DNA from: Adineta steineri
Lineage: Eukaryota; Rotifera; Eurotatoria; Adinetida; Adinetidae
Direction: 5' to 3'
Assembly (NCBI GenBank): GCA_905250115.1
Contig: CAJNOI010000007.1
Coordinates: forward strand, 1,347,566 to 1,411,565
DNA length: 64,000 nt
Positions 46,794 to 58,632 of this stretch are shown piece by piece. The translations under genes and the position numbers were made by a program. Each line of letters opens with the position of its first letter. Position 1 is the first letter of the stretch. The notes under the pieces are model-generated. The model made no database searches. It was given only the letters and a program-made list of their open reading frames with translations, and was not told the DNA's origin.

Positions 46794-48977
46794 CTGCTAA
46801 TAGTAAATGTATTCCTACCACGATCATAGAACCTGTGATAGTGATTCGGATCTTTTTCTTTTGTTGTAGTTTTCGCGAAAGTAATAAATAAAAGGGATTA
46901 TTTCAAACGTAATATATATTGTAAGAATAATTTTTGCTGAGGACTTTTGCTATGTGCTAAGAGAGATGATGCTCTAGGGTAAAAAAGAGTTTCGGTAGAA
47001 ATATATTGCGACTATGCAGTACGTACAAAGCTAGGCTGAGGTTCTCTGTTACAATAGTAAAACTCGAAAATTTTTTGAATAGTGGTGGGAAAAGTCTGAA
47101 AGATCTTGCAGAGTGATCTCGAAAGATAAAAGGTTCTCTTTGATAATAGTAAAACCCTACGAAGTGTTTTCGAGTAATGCTGAAGTAAAAGATCCCACCA
47201 GAATATATCGCGTCAGAAAAATTTTCTTTAAACAAATAATTATTTTGCATTAAAAATCTAATGAAAATCGTACTATTATAATCGATTGTTAATGAAAAAA
47301 TAATCGATTATAATCTGGTTTTTAGCTATTTTTTTACATAGGTACTTTATAGTTCACAAATTACAGTAAGAAATTATTTATTGTTTCCACTTTTAATTAG
47401 ATTTTGGTAAAATCTGACGAAAATCTTTATTATGCCATTCAAAATACTGGATCTGTCAAGAATTTTTTTCACAAGGAACGTCCATTAAATGATCATACAT
47501 GGGGAACCAGTGCATTTTTGCACTTTTCAGTACTTCTTGGTACTTGTGCATGTAAAGATAATATTTTTATTCTATTTTTGGGAACACAATTTTTTGACAT
47601 CTCTCGATGGCAGAATACTTTATTCTGTTTGTGAATGCAAATTAAAATCGAAACTAAATGTACTTCAGAAATATAGAAGTCCGCTTGTATCTCCTTGTGA
47701 TCGTACAAATTGTAATAAACTTTGTTGAAATGCCCTTCTCACTTTTAATACTATACTTGTTTGGATTTTTCAGCCGTTCTTCAGAAACCTTGCTATCGCT
47801 TTTAGTTTTGTCCTCTTATGAACTTAAATAGCATAATAAATTGAATGAAGATAAAGTCATAAATGCTGCTTTCAGAAACTTTAACAATGTGTAAAATATC
47901 GATATAATGATCTTGATGCTATTTCGAAATTATAATTGCTTATTTATATAAAAAGACATTTCATGAAGAAATAAAATGATAATTTTTCTGTATGCTTTTA
48001 CGGAATAAAACATGCTTGAAAATACGACAAAAAAACAGGCAGCTTAATTAATTTTATGAAAAGTAATAAAAAAGATATATATACATTTTTGCTGTGCTCA
48101 GACACGACTGAAATACGTTTTAGTCTGCATTCGACGGTAAGTTTTTTCCATAGGATATATGACAAGCAACCAACCAAACGCCAGGAAATAATTCTGTATT
48201 TTTCTGTTTAGATTACTTCAATAAAAAATATTTTATTAGCACAAAAAAAGAGAAAAAAAATAATAATGAAGATGTCTTGATCAGGGTGGGTGTGGGTGGC
48301 ATACAGCTAATGTACACATCCACATCCACATCCATACCCTTTAATTAATGGTATCTTTTGTACACACATAGTGTATTATAGTGTATCAACTACTTTCATT
48401 AAAAAAAGAATCCATCGAAAGCATACTACTTTTTAAAAATAGAAAATCTAATGGATTTTGTGACATTTCCGTAATACAAAGTTTTTTCTTAATTTTTGAT
48501 TGTCTAGTGAGAGATTCTTAAGTTTTCAACAAATATATATGATAAAACACAAAACTATATAGGAGAGATCACCCGATGATCCATACGAGTTAATTATATC
48601 TCTGATTTGATGCAAAAATACGATACCGTTTGAATTAATTTTCTATAATAAGCAACTTTCTTAACAAAGAATATTCATTAATATATAAATGCTTTTAACT
48701 CGAAACCTTATTAAAAGTGCTGAAAAAATACCTATAATCAGCATAACAGTTAATTCTTAGATTTACATAGAACGCAAAAGAAAAAACGATAGACATTTGC
48801 TTTCATATTTTATCGTTCTTTTGAAATATTTGTGATTTTATATAGAGAGAAAAAATTGCACCATCACAAGAAACTTTATCACGTGTAATAATGTACATAG
48901 CAGCTCTTACAAAGTAACGAATAGTGTTAGGCATATTCATTTAAATAAAACACACGTTTAAAAAAAACATAACGCCA
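46794..48977. other. Spacer between the two F-box/LRR genes
   Basis: No gene recognised in 2.2 kb. A telomere-like hairpin lies at 48282-48340. ATAATCGATT occurs twice around a short palindrome near 47277-47312. Confidence 0.45.
48282..48340. repeat. Telomere-like foldback
   Basis: AGGGTGGGTGTGGGTGGC pairs with CACATCCACATCCATACCCT across about 20 bases. Confidence 0.65.
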
Positions 48978-49958
48978 ATGTCTTTATCACTTCACACATT
49001 ACCCGTCGAACTGGTTTATCGAATTTTTGACCATCTCGACAAGGACACACTTTTCCTGTCATGTCAGAACGTTTGTGTAAGGCTCAATACCATCATGGAT
49101 ACATACGATCGATACCAGGTTATTTTTTATTTTATTATAAGTCTTGAGGGTGTGGGTGTGTGTGTGACTAATAGAATCAACTGACAAAATTCTCATCCAC
49201 ACTCATACCCCCAAGATTTATGTATCGTTGTAGCAAGTCTTTGATAATCTACTTATTATTATTTTTCTATAGACATTCACCACATTTGAGATTCATTGGT
49301 ATCAAATCGGTGACAAAGGTGCAAAGCATCTTGCAAATACTCTTCAACGAAACGAGGTATCATAACTCGTACTACTCTTCTTCTTCTTAATCAATCATTT
49401 ATTCATGACTTTGCACAGACACTGACCACACTCAACCTCTATGGTAATGGAATCAGTGATGAAGGAGCACAATATTTGGCAAATGCTCTACAACGAAATA
49501 AAGTAACACAACTCGTAGTACTCTTTTCCTTATGTAGTCATCCATTCATTCATTATTTTTCACAGACACTGACCACACTTTATCTCGGAGAGAACCGTAT
49601 TGGTAATGAAGGAGCTAAGCAGTTTGCGAATGCTCTACAACAAAATCAGGTTATATAACACTCACTATTCTTTTTTTGCTTACTCAATTATTGTCTCATG
49701 CATTACATTTCGTATAGACACTTACCTACCTTAATCTCTACGGCAATAATATTGGTGATGAAGGTGGAGAATATCTTGCTAATGCTCTACAACGAAACAA
49801 AGTAACATCACTTGTAACCATCTTCTTCATATTCATCTATTCATATACTCTTTCACTAGACATTAACCGAACTTGATCTCATCAGCAATCAAATCGGTGA
49901 CAACATACTACGACGTATCAATGAGATTCTTCAAAACAGAGCACGATTGAAAAGATGA
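48978..49958 (+). CDS. Short F-box/LRR protein, paralogue of the 43-47 kb gene
   Basis: Exon 1 (48978-49118) encodes LHTLPVELVYRIFDHLDKD and CQNVCVRLNTIMDTYDRYQ, the same F-box type as the upstream gene (LPVELVYRI, NVC.R, YDRYQ). Four 84-bp LRR exons follow (49273-49356, 49419-49502, 49566-49649, 49718-49801) and a last exon 49860-49958 ending LKRstop. Repeats read TLTTLNLYGNGISDEGAQYL and so on. It is about 190 residues shorter-armed than its neighbour: four full LRRs against seventeen. Tandem location and shared F-box and intron phases show a local duplication followed by different LRR expansion. Intron 1 also holds a telomere-like hairpin. Confidence 0.85.
49142..49218. repeat. Telomere-like foldback with CTTGAGGG boundary
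   Basis: TCTTGAGGGTGTGGGTGTG pairs with CATCCACACTCATACCCCCAAGA. Here the arms clearly extend past the telomere-like core into the matching outer strings TCTTG and CAAGA, giving the element defined ends. Confidence 0.75.
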
Positions 49959-50166
49959 ACATTAGTCACAAACGTTTTATTCCATTAATAATGTAGTTAG
50001 TATTTACTCTCCAAAAAAAAATATTTTATATTCATTAACAATAACATTTTTTATTTGTTTTCTGTTTTTTTTTTAACTTTATCCAATGGATTAAGTTTAA
50101 AAATCAATGTTTTTCTTCTATCGTATACATATTAATATATTTCTAGGACTTATGTTAGATTTTGGG

Positions 50167-50228
50167 CATGCGTATAGGTAGAGATAATCGAGAGAAAAGA
50201 TCAACACAGACACGCACATCCTCAAGAT
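50167..50228. repeat. Weak telomere-like foldback
   Basis: ATGCGTATAGGTAG and CACGCACATCCTCAAGATT: the right end matches the family boundary (CCTCAAGA) but the left arm is degenerate. It lies in the spacer 49959-50281, which has no gene. Confidence 0.4.
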
Positions 50229-50281
50229 TCATTATAAAGAGAAAAAATAAAAATATGACAACTAATATATTTAATGAATAG

Positions 50282-51354
50282 TTAGATATTCTCATCAGAT
50301 TCCATTTGTGAATTGCGTGGTTCAATATTGTTGTTAGGTTCAATTTGATTATTTATGGAACAACACCAATACTTCCATGGTTGCCAACATTTTTTTACTA
50401 GAACAAGTTTTACTTGACGACGAAAACGTGATGAGAATATTATAAAAATATAAAAGTTGGTCTAAAATAAAGAAAAATCTTACAACTTTGAATTAGAAAA
50501 GAAGATTTATTTACAACAGAATTCATAATGTTGATAGAAGAAAAAATTGCTTGAATTAATCGGCTAATTGCATAGTCCTTAGGTACACTTTGTGATGTAG
50601 GAAAATTAACCGCATAAATACGATAAATATTATAAGGTAATACCAAACAAACGAAAGCTATTACACGCGTAAGAACCATTGCTGTTATTTGTTTGTCTAA
50701 TTTTCGACGAACCATTGGTAATTGTCGTCGGACTATATGACGAACATTATAATAAGCTAAGATACTAAATGATGATGCAATTACTATAGGTAGAAAACCA
50801 ACTAAAATTGGATATAAGAAAAATGTTGAATACTGAATCCATGTATAATCCGATACGATACATCCAAATTTTGGTTGAATATTATAAGAAAAGCCAAATA
50901 CAATGCTATGAATGATTGCAAAACAAATGAATATCAACACAAAATATCGGCCTAGTTTCAATGTACACATTTGTCTTAAATTGTAACGATAATTTGTTGA
51001 AAAGAATTGATCAACAGCAGAAAAACATATCATATAAAAAGTAGTGAGAGCACATATTTGTGACAATATAGATCTGAGTTTACACCAAATGAAAGAACGT
51101 CCTGTTGCATCATCTCCATATATTGATGTTAAAATAGTTAAACTAATAGATAAAAACTGATAAATGAAGTTAGAAATTGATTCAATAGTCATATAGAAGA
51201 TGCATCGATTAGTTCGAAATAATTTCAATTGAGTAAAAACGAAAATGTTCAACGCATTACCAATAATTCCAAAAATAAATGCAATAAAACCAGTATAAAT
51301 CGAGTATTGTGTAGCAAATTTAAGAATTCCATCAGATACCGATGATGATGACAT
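50282..51354 (-). CDS. Rhodopsin-like GPCR (7TM), two exons
   Basis: Exon 1 is 51354-50515, exon 2 is 50461-50282. TM1 has FGIIGNALNIFVFTQL. Loop 1 has RTNRCIFYMTIESISN. TM3 is preceded by the conserved Cys in SFIWCKLRS and followed by AVDQFFSTNYR, a DQ variant instead of DRY. The loop-2 Cys is in KFGCIVSD. TM5-TM6 are linked by a basic loop (RHIVRRQLPMVRRKLDKQIT). Splicing at NSV / TNFYIFIIFSSRFRRQ makes a proper TM7 and a Cys-rich tail (KKCWQPWKYWCCS) suited to palmitoylation. Reading through the intron instead would give a spurious end. This is a typical rotifer-type orphan GPCR. Confidence 0.82.
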
Positions 51355-52575
51355 GTTACTTTATTTTAAATCTATTTTAAATGACATGTTCTTTATTATT
51401 TCTGTTTTTCTTCTTTTCCTGGAAGATATAAAATTTAATATAAAAGAAAATGTTAATCTATTCTTATCATTTATAGAGGATCTTAACAGAAATTACTGTC
51501 ACGATTGATAATAAAAGTCTTTAATTACTAGTATGACAATATTTCTTTTTGTGTACTCAAAAAGCGAGTACACTACTAGAATCGGTCAGTGTGTCCGTCC
51601 GTCCGTTTACACGATAACTTTCGAAAGGAGAGGTAGATTTTGATGAAAATTTCTACACAATTCAGTCTCATCAAGATCTTGATCGAGTTCAGCCTAATTG
51701 AACGAGCCATTCTCGAATTATTGCAAAAATACTGATATTTCTCCATGATTTCCATATACACTTTTTGCAGTATACATAACTCTCGGATAAAATCCGAGGT
51801 TTCCACATTTATTTTTATATAAAATATGTTGTATCTATTGAATGATATATTAATTTTGAATATAGAATATAAAATATAAATTTAATAAAAAAATACTTGA
51901 ATTTCTCATTAGAGCTTTCATAACTCGTATAAAAGAAAAAAGAATGATGTTTTATCTCTGCACTACCTACACATAAATAATAAAAAGAGAGTTTATGTTA
52001 ATCTCTCAGGTCAAAAAAACATGTCATTAAAATATTTAATTAAACAACAATGTATTTATAGAACACATATTCTAATTCATTTGTGCAATATATTGCTAGT
52101 AGTCTTTTAGGATATTAAATTTCATTTTCTCCAAAATAGAGATTGCAGTTAATAAAGATGTTGAATTTACGTGTAGTAAGAGATAAACAAAATATTATTT
52201 TATTAAAACTAATTAGAAAAAGAAGTGAAAAATCATGTTATGAATTAAATAACCTAACTTTGAAAAGATTACATCATATTGAAATGAAGTATACATTCAA
52301 TGAACTTCGTATTCAAATATATTCTATTTTGAACGAGAAAACCATCTTGAGGGCGTGTTTGTTATAATCTTTGCTCGACTATATCATCTTCAACATCCAC
52401 ACCCACACCCACACCCACACCCTTTTAAATTGAACTACAATCGTGGTATTTTTATGGAATTTTGAATTAGAAAAAATACGACACTTTTTTCATTTTCTTT
52501 TATTGATTCGTAGCTTGTAACAATTGATAAATCTCTAAAAACACAAAATATAGAAATGTGAATGAATTGATCTAT
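51355..52575. other. Intergenic spacer
   Basis: No gene recognised. Around 51555-51720 there is a GC-richer block starting TGTGTCCGTCCGTCCG and followed by TTACACGATAACTTTCGAAA, which looks like a dispersed repeat but has no partner in the window. A telomere-like hairpin lies at 52352-52423. Confidence 0.45.
52352..52423. repeat. Telomere-like foldback with CTTGAGGG boundary
   Basis: ATCTTGAGGGCGTGTTTG is followed by four perfect CCACAC units ending ACACCCTTTT. The left arm is short and degenerate, the right arm nearly perfect. Confidence 0.6.
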
Positions 52576-53700
52576 TTATTTTATTTTTTTTTGAAAAAAT
52601 GAAATTGATGAATTACAGAAATGAGGAGAAGAATATTTATTACATAAAATAGTTGAATGTTTAAAATCTTTTGCTAAACTTTGACATAATAATGTTCGAG
52701 AACATTGTATTGAATCTGAACTAATAATATGAATTCCATAGTGTTTAGTTAATTGATAGGTTTGAAAAATATTTTTATTTCCATATGCAAGTAAAAGACG
52801 AATTAAGAAACCATTTTGATGACTGTCAATTAAAATTTGTTTATCTTTAATTGAATTTGATATAGTTATGATGGATGAATACGGAAGATTTTGATTTTTT
52901 TGAGAAATAAAAAAGAAATTCCTAATTGAAGAACATTGATAATATAAATCTACAACGATATTGTGAACATCATCAAGAAAAACCGGTATTAATTTTCCTA
53001 AACTAGTTGAAATAGGTGGCCAACCATAATTTCTATAGATAAAATCTCCTTGAATTTGTTTTTGTTTTTGTTTTTTTAACGCTATTTTAATTGATTTTTG
53101 ATTTCCTTGAATTTGTTTCGGAAGAATCAATGTTTGATATGAAAATATTTCTAAAATTTCTTTTTTTATTTGTTGAAAATGTTGACATTTAACACCACCT
53201 GTTAATCCAGTAAAAATATCTTCATAAAACATTTGTTTAATTTCAATAAATAAATAAATTGGATAATGATATTTATATTTCGATGTAAATTCTTTTATTT
53301 TCATTAAACAATGTTTAAAACAATAACAATTTGTTTTATCATCAAATATTTGTAAATGATAAATAAGATTATTATTTTTCATTAAATGAATATCTAATTC
53401 AATTTGTCGAATACCAAATAATAATTGTTTTGTTAATGATTTATGAGAATATTTATAAAAAAAATTTTCTAAATGATAACTATTATGTGTACCAAGGATT
53501 GTATAATCATTTAATTTTAAACGTTTATCAATTTTGGATACATTTAATATTTGATTGTCATTCGAATTTAATTTAATCATTTTTAATTTTGAACATTCAT
53601 CATTTTTATACATTACTTTGATCATTAATATCCATAGAAGAAACATTAAAGAAATTATTAAGAAGAAATATACCAACAATTTTAGAATTAAGTTTAACAT
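52576..53700 (-). CDS. Membrane-anchored PI-PLC-like phosphodiesterase
   Basis: The single 374-codon exon starts with a signal-anchor helix (LLVYFFLIISLMFLLWILMI). The catalytic half has LNDYTILGTHNSYHLE, the first catalytic His of the PI-PLC X fold, and GIRQIELDIHLM with the metal-binding Glu/Asp. LIYHLQIFDD likely carries the second His. This arrangement matches the calcium-dependent phosphoinositide phospholipase C family of bacteria, fungi and invertebrates (PF16670 type). A later stretch GWPPISTSLGKLIPVFLDD fits the barrel. It is rich in Lys/Gln (ALKKQKQKQIQG) and very AT-rich. The substrate is probably a phosphatidylinositol lipid or GPI, which is inference. The topology suggests a lumenal or extracellular enzyme. 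Confidence 0.72.
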   Translation of the reverse strand: MLNLILKLLVYFFLIISLMFLLWILMIKVMYKNDECSKLKMIKLNSNDNQILNVSKIDKRLKLNDYTILGTHNSYHLENFFYKYSHKSLTKQLLFGIRQIELDIHLMKNNNLIYHLQIFDDKTNCYCFKHCLMKIKEFTSKYKYHYPIYLFIEIKQMFYEDIFTGLTGGVKCQHFQQIKKEILEIFSYQTLILPKQIQGNQKSIKIALKKQKQKQIQGDFIYRNYGWPPISTSLGKLIPVFLDDVHNIVVDLYYQCSSIRNFFFISQKNQNLPYSSIITISNSIKDKQILIDSHQNGFLIRLLLAYGNKNIFQTYQLTKHYGIHIISSDSIQCSRTLLCQSLAKDFKHSTILCNKYSSPHFCNSSISFFQKKIK

Positions 53701-55221
53701 TCTCTAGTAATCTCCATGAATTCTTTTTTTATATAAAAAAATACATCTTACTATTAATGGTGATTTTAACAATTTCATTTTTTTATAAAAACTAATACTT
53801 AAAAATTATTCATAGGTTTTTTTTGTCGTTTTGTTCTTCGTTACATTTTGCATTTTTGACAAATAAAAAACCTTGTACGTTTTTTTCTTTGTCGCTTTTT
53901 TTCATTGAAATCAAAACAATATTTTCATTAAATAAAAGTAATGAATATGAAATTCATCGAAAGATTAAACCATAAAAATGTTCAATATGTATATCATTAT
54001 TTCAATTGATAAAATATACTGGATTTATTTTAGAAATATCTTTTCAATAATATTTTAATTAAATCAATATGAAATTTATAATGAACATTAATAACGCTTA
54101 ATATATTTGGGAGTTTTTGGTTGATAAAAAAAAACAATATTATTAAGAAAAAGTTTAGAATTCGTTTCAAAAATCGAAATCTTTTTAAAGTTTCGTATTT
54201 TGCACAAAATCCTCTGTCATTTGTTAATCATACCATTTTTTTTGGTGTACGTACGGTCTCATTTTCTTTATTAAGATATTGTCACTGTAATTCATAATAA
54301 ATAGAATCATGTGCATTATTAACTTGTAGATTTTCTTACGTCATTATAGATTCTAACTGTTGTTCAAGTACAAACAATATCGCTTCCAACTGTCAAATCT
54401 AAAATAAAGATGGATGTAGATTCAAATATAGTCTATGTTATACCCATACCCTCAAAAGTATGTAACAAAAATTTTCGATTTGCTTGTAACTTTTAGCTAC
54501 CTATTTGCGCTCAGAAGGACGCACTTTTATATTTTTCTTTCTCTTTCTACATATATGTATTTATCAGTTATACCTATACACATTAATTAACGTGCGCAAT
54601 TCAAGTTTGGTTTGTACCCACTGTGTATACATGCATACGCCATTTTATTTATATAGAAAGATTAGTGTGCACATGTGGGATGAGTGTGCATAATATTAAA
54701 AAAGTACATTTTTTCTCTCATAAATTACAGTCCTTGAGAATAAACGCATTATATATATATATATATAACGTCATAGTATTGTGTCTAATTTTTTAAACTA
54801 TTATTATTATTTCTTCTCGTCTTTTTCTACTTGTTGCTGTTAATATACTATGCCATTTTGTATGATGGATCTTCAGCCATATTTATTATTCTTATCCAAT
54901 CCCTCGTAACGTTTATTGACGAATGCTTCATGCACTATTAATGGTTTATTAAATACACAAAATGGACAGTTTGGAAGGGGTGTGAGTGCAGATGAAATAT
55001 CATGTTCACAGAAAAACTCACGCCCATCCTTACGCCTTCAAGACTAAATAGTAAATTTTCGCGATTAACAGCACAAGCTCTATCTTTGATACCGTTTGAA
55101 TTGTTTGATAAAAATTGACATCAAGTTTTCCTAAGAAGCAACTGTCTTAGAATGAGCTAAAAACTTGTAATTCATACACAGAATGTCGAGTAATATATAT
55201 CTAATGTGAGTTTTATTTCAA
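53701..55221. other. Intergenic spacer
   Basis: No gene recognised. It contains a partial telomere-like arm at 54395-54452 (ends CCCATACCCTCAA), an (AT)n run at 54749-54767 and a hairpin at 54977-55045. Confidence 0.45.
54977..55045. repeat. Telomere-like foldback
   Basis: AAGGGGTGTGAGTGCAG pairs with CTCACGCCCATCCTTACGCCTT; the right flank CTTCAAGAC resembles the family boundary. Confidence 0.55.
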
Positions 55222-57858
55222 ATGTCGAAATCTATATATACTCATATATTACAAACATTATCCTTGCTCAGTATATTTATAATTGCTATTTCGGCACAAA
55301 CATTATCAGTCACCGTGTCGAATGGAACTATATTCGGGTCCTATTGCTCTTCTCCATTTACTAACGGCCTCCAGTTGGGAATCTTCGATGGAATGCTCCA
55401 ATTTCATACAATTCAACATATCCAAATGGTACACTTAATGCTACAACGTTCTCACCTAGTTGCTATCAATTCGGTTCTTTTTCTACTGAACCTCTCCCTT
55501 ATTCTGAGGACTGTTGGGTGAGATATGTTTACGCAACAAGGTTTATATTATATTCTTTATAGTCTGTCTCTTAACGTATGGGCTCCAGCTAATGCAACTA
55601 AGAACTCTTCACTTCCAGTGAAAGTTTGGATTTATGGTGGAGGTGGTTATATAGTCTCGAGCTCTGATCCTCTATATAATGGATGTGCAATAGCTACAAA
55701 CGCAATCGTCGTTTCAATGAATTATAGACTCGGTCCTCTCGGCTGGCTCACTTTGGGAGCACCGTTAAATTTTACAGGCAACTACGGTGTTCTTGATGTT
55801 CTCATGGCATTGCAATGGATTCAAGAAAATATCGCTTCATTTGGTGGCAATAATGTATGAATAATTTCATCAAATTTAACTAGAGATTATATAGGGCAAC
55901 AGTAAAATTAGCAAAGACTCCAAAAGTTCATTGCATTATAAAGAAATAATCTAACACTATTTTACGAAGAAACGTGAGATATTTAGAGAATCGATCAAGA
56001 CTCAGCTTTTCATTACATCAGCTGTTTAATAGAAGTGACGTTTGAGTTTTCTTCGAATAAATTTGCAAAGTTTAATTTGAAGTTGATCGGATATAAAATT
56101 ACATAAATTCTCTTCAAACAGCTAACTTATTAAAATACACGATGTCAGTATTCGAGATAAGTTTCACTAGTCCATACAAAAATATCGTCTTTATAATGTT
56201 ATGTTGTAGACGATTTAAAAGCAAATAAATTTCTTGTAAAATATCAAGGTTCAAAATATATAAGAATCTTCAAAGATTTTCTAAGTTTTGTTTGCTGAGT
56301 CATTAAATAATGTATCGAGTCTTCTATTTCGCGAAGGACAAGAAAGTTTTTTTAATATTTATAACATAGAAAACTGTCCTCCTCTTTGGTCAATCAACGG
56401 GTGGAATCATTGCTCATGTTATCAGCACTCTCCCTCAAGCTAATGATCTTTGTTCAAGCGTCATCTCGGAGTCAGGCGCCGGAAGACCTCTGGCAACGAG
56501 TGAGCAACAGATTGCAAATGGTAATGCATTCATTGAAGCACTTGGCTGTTCCAATTCAAGTGATGTAAGTCTCTTTGATTTTTCGTGTTACAGAGATTAA
56601 GTAAGAACTAGGTGGCGGGATGTCTTCGTATGAAATCGGCTGATCAAATCAATCAAGCAACACCTAACTATCTTCCTATGTTTCTGTACCTACCCACTCA
56701 ATTCTATGCTCATGTAGATGGAAATATAATACCAGTTCAACCAATCGCCACCTCACCAAAAGTTCCATTCATGGCGGGAACATGTAAGTTTCCACAGCAC
56801 TTTCACCCAAGCTCTTTGATTTTGCTTTTTTTTCTATAACACGAATTATAAGGTCATATTCCAAAAGTTCTAAAAATGTACATATTTCGTACAAAAAACA
56901 ACGCTCAAGATTGAACTAGTACACTTTTGTTTCTATAAAAACATGACTTATCTTAGATTTTGTCTAAATATACAGATAAAAATTAAAATAAAAGTGATTC
57001 GAGCGCTGACGACTAAATTTACATTTAAAGATAATACGAATAGATATTTCTAGGAATTTTATATTAAAAGTGCTCTCTATTTAAACAGGCTCCATGGAAG
57101 GCGTTTTGTTCGCCGTTTCATCATTTTCCAATCCACTTACTGTCACTTCCGTTGACTACAATAACTACTTGAATATTACCTTCGGCGCTGTCCTTGCTTC
57201 CAGCATTTCAGCTCTCTATCCCATCTCAATGTTCAATTCAACCGTTGCACCTGCCATGTACGCTATAGCTGCCGTTATTACCGATGCTGAATATGCATGT
57301 CCAGCACGTCGTGCTCTCAAAACGTCGTTAACAAGTCAACTTGGCACGTACGCTTATTTGTGGAATCATGTCACAAGTTGTCCGTGGGAACCGTCAATAC
57401 CATCTGGTCTACTCTCCGTTTTAGGTGCTACACACACTAGTGAACTCGCATTCGTCTTTGGAGTAACGTCAAACTTACCACGACCCAATGGAACATGTGC
57501 GTTGTCAACAAGTGAACAAATGCTCAGCACAGAGATAGTGACTGCCTGGCAGAGTATGTCGAAAAATGGCTATCCAACATTGGCCAATGGGAGCAAGTGG
57601 CTAGACTGGAGTCAAGGAGGACAAGGTGTTAGATTCGATGGGAACCTTACGTTTAGAATAATCAATATGACACAATGTGACTTTTGGGATGCGATCCAAA
57701 CGGTCACTACAACTGCTGCTACTACAAATAATACAACTCTGATGACAACGAATCTTATTACTGTCGCTACTACAAGCACTACAGGTGCAGCTACATCTTA
57801 TCTCAGTAGCACAACTGGATTTGTTCTGGCAACAGTCGTTGTACTTATACATATGTGA
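55222..57858 (+). CDS. Cholinesterase-like carboxylesterase, GPI-type tail, damaged 5' part
   Basis: Exons: about 55222-55515, 55563-55854, 56370-56564, 56612-56783 and 57090-57858. A signal peptide (LSLLSIFIIAISAQ) precedes TVSNGTIFGSYCSS. The carboxylesterase type-B landmarks then appear in order: PPVGNLRWNAP, PYSEDCW, LNVWAPAN, IYGGGGY, NYRLGPLGWLTLG, FGQSTGG (nucleophile Ser) and GATHTSELAFVFG (His). A Thr-rich stalk and the hydrophobic end SSTTGFVLATVVVLIHM suggest GPI anchoring. Around 55350-55362 the frame shifts and the conserved GIPYA block is missing, indicating a small deletion. At the exon 1/2 border no canonical splice joins SEDC to LNVW in frame. The catalytic core is preserved, so the damage is recent or an assembly error. 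Substrate unknown. Confidence 0.75.
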
Positions 57859-58021
57859 TATAGAATCACATCTTAACAGCGTGATTACGAAATCATTTAT
57901 AACAATTCAATTTTTTTATAAAGACATTTAAGCTTTTTTTGTAAAATGTCTCGTTGCAAAGGTTATACATGTGCTTAATGCTTAATATTATAATTAACAA
58001 TTGTAATCTCTTTTCTCGGGA

Positions 58022-58080
58022 GTGGGTGGGTGTGGGTATGATTGACGGAAGTATACAAGGCCCACACGCACACCCACACC
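58022..58080. repeat. Telomere-like foldback
   Basis: GTGGGTGGGTGTGGGTATG pairs with CCCACACGCACACCCACACC across about 20 bases. Confidence 0.7.
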
Positions 58081-58191
58081 TACATCAAACATTTTTTCCT
58101 CTACTTTCAAGGAGAAAACCTATAATTTATCGAAGATATGGTTCAGTAGAAGTCAAATGATTATTCTAAATAGTTTTACAAAACAAGTAAA

Positions 58192-58632
58192 CTAAATTTC
58201 ACATACTTCTTTAACAATATCTCGAATAATTGTTAAATAGATTTCTTTATATATTTCATTGACGATATCATGTGATAAATATTTTTTGTTATCAATCCAA
58301 TCTTTCAAACAATCTTGGTCAATACTTCGAAGTTTTACTAGTTGAATCAAATTACAGTTTTCATCCGACTGACCACGTAGAGCAAGTCCTTGGCGAAGTA
58401 AATACATAATAGATGAGATTTTGATAAAAAATGCTTGTCGTCGTTGCTCTTGATGCTTTTTGGTTGATGACAATAGTTGTAGTACTACAGTTGCTCTTAA
58501 TTCTTGATTCATAACATAAGTTGAATTAAGATGAAGTTTACTTGTTTGGTCTAATTTAAATCTTGAAAAAGCATTCTTCCAATCATTACAACCTTCTGAT
58601 ATAAAAATTTTATGAGTAGGATTTAACTTCAT
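58192..58632 (-). pseudogene. hAT-related TTF zinc-finger/DUF4371 fragment
   Basis: The 146-codon frame begins MKLNPTHKIFISEGCNDWKN and continues FKLDQTSKLHLN, RRQAFFIKISSIMYLLRQGL, ALRGQSDENCNLIQLVKL and DIVNEIYKEI. This is the end of a TTF-type zinc finger followed by the start of DUF4371, as in ZMYM1-like hAT-derived proteins. The first zinc ligands and the rest of the transposase are absent. No flanking inverted repeats were found. Confidence 0.65.

Noticed and set aside
47404-47728. Overlapping frames on both strands around 47.5 kb
   Set aside because: No domain resemblance and no splice or start context that favours any one of them.
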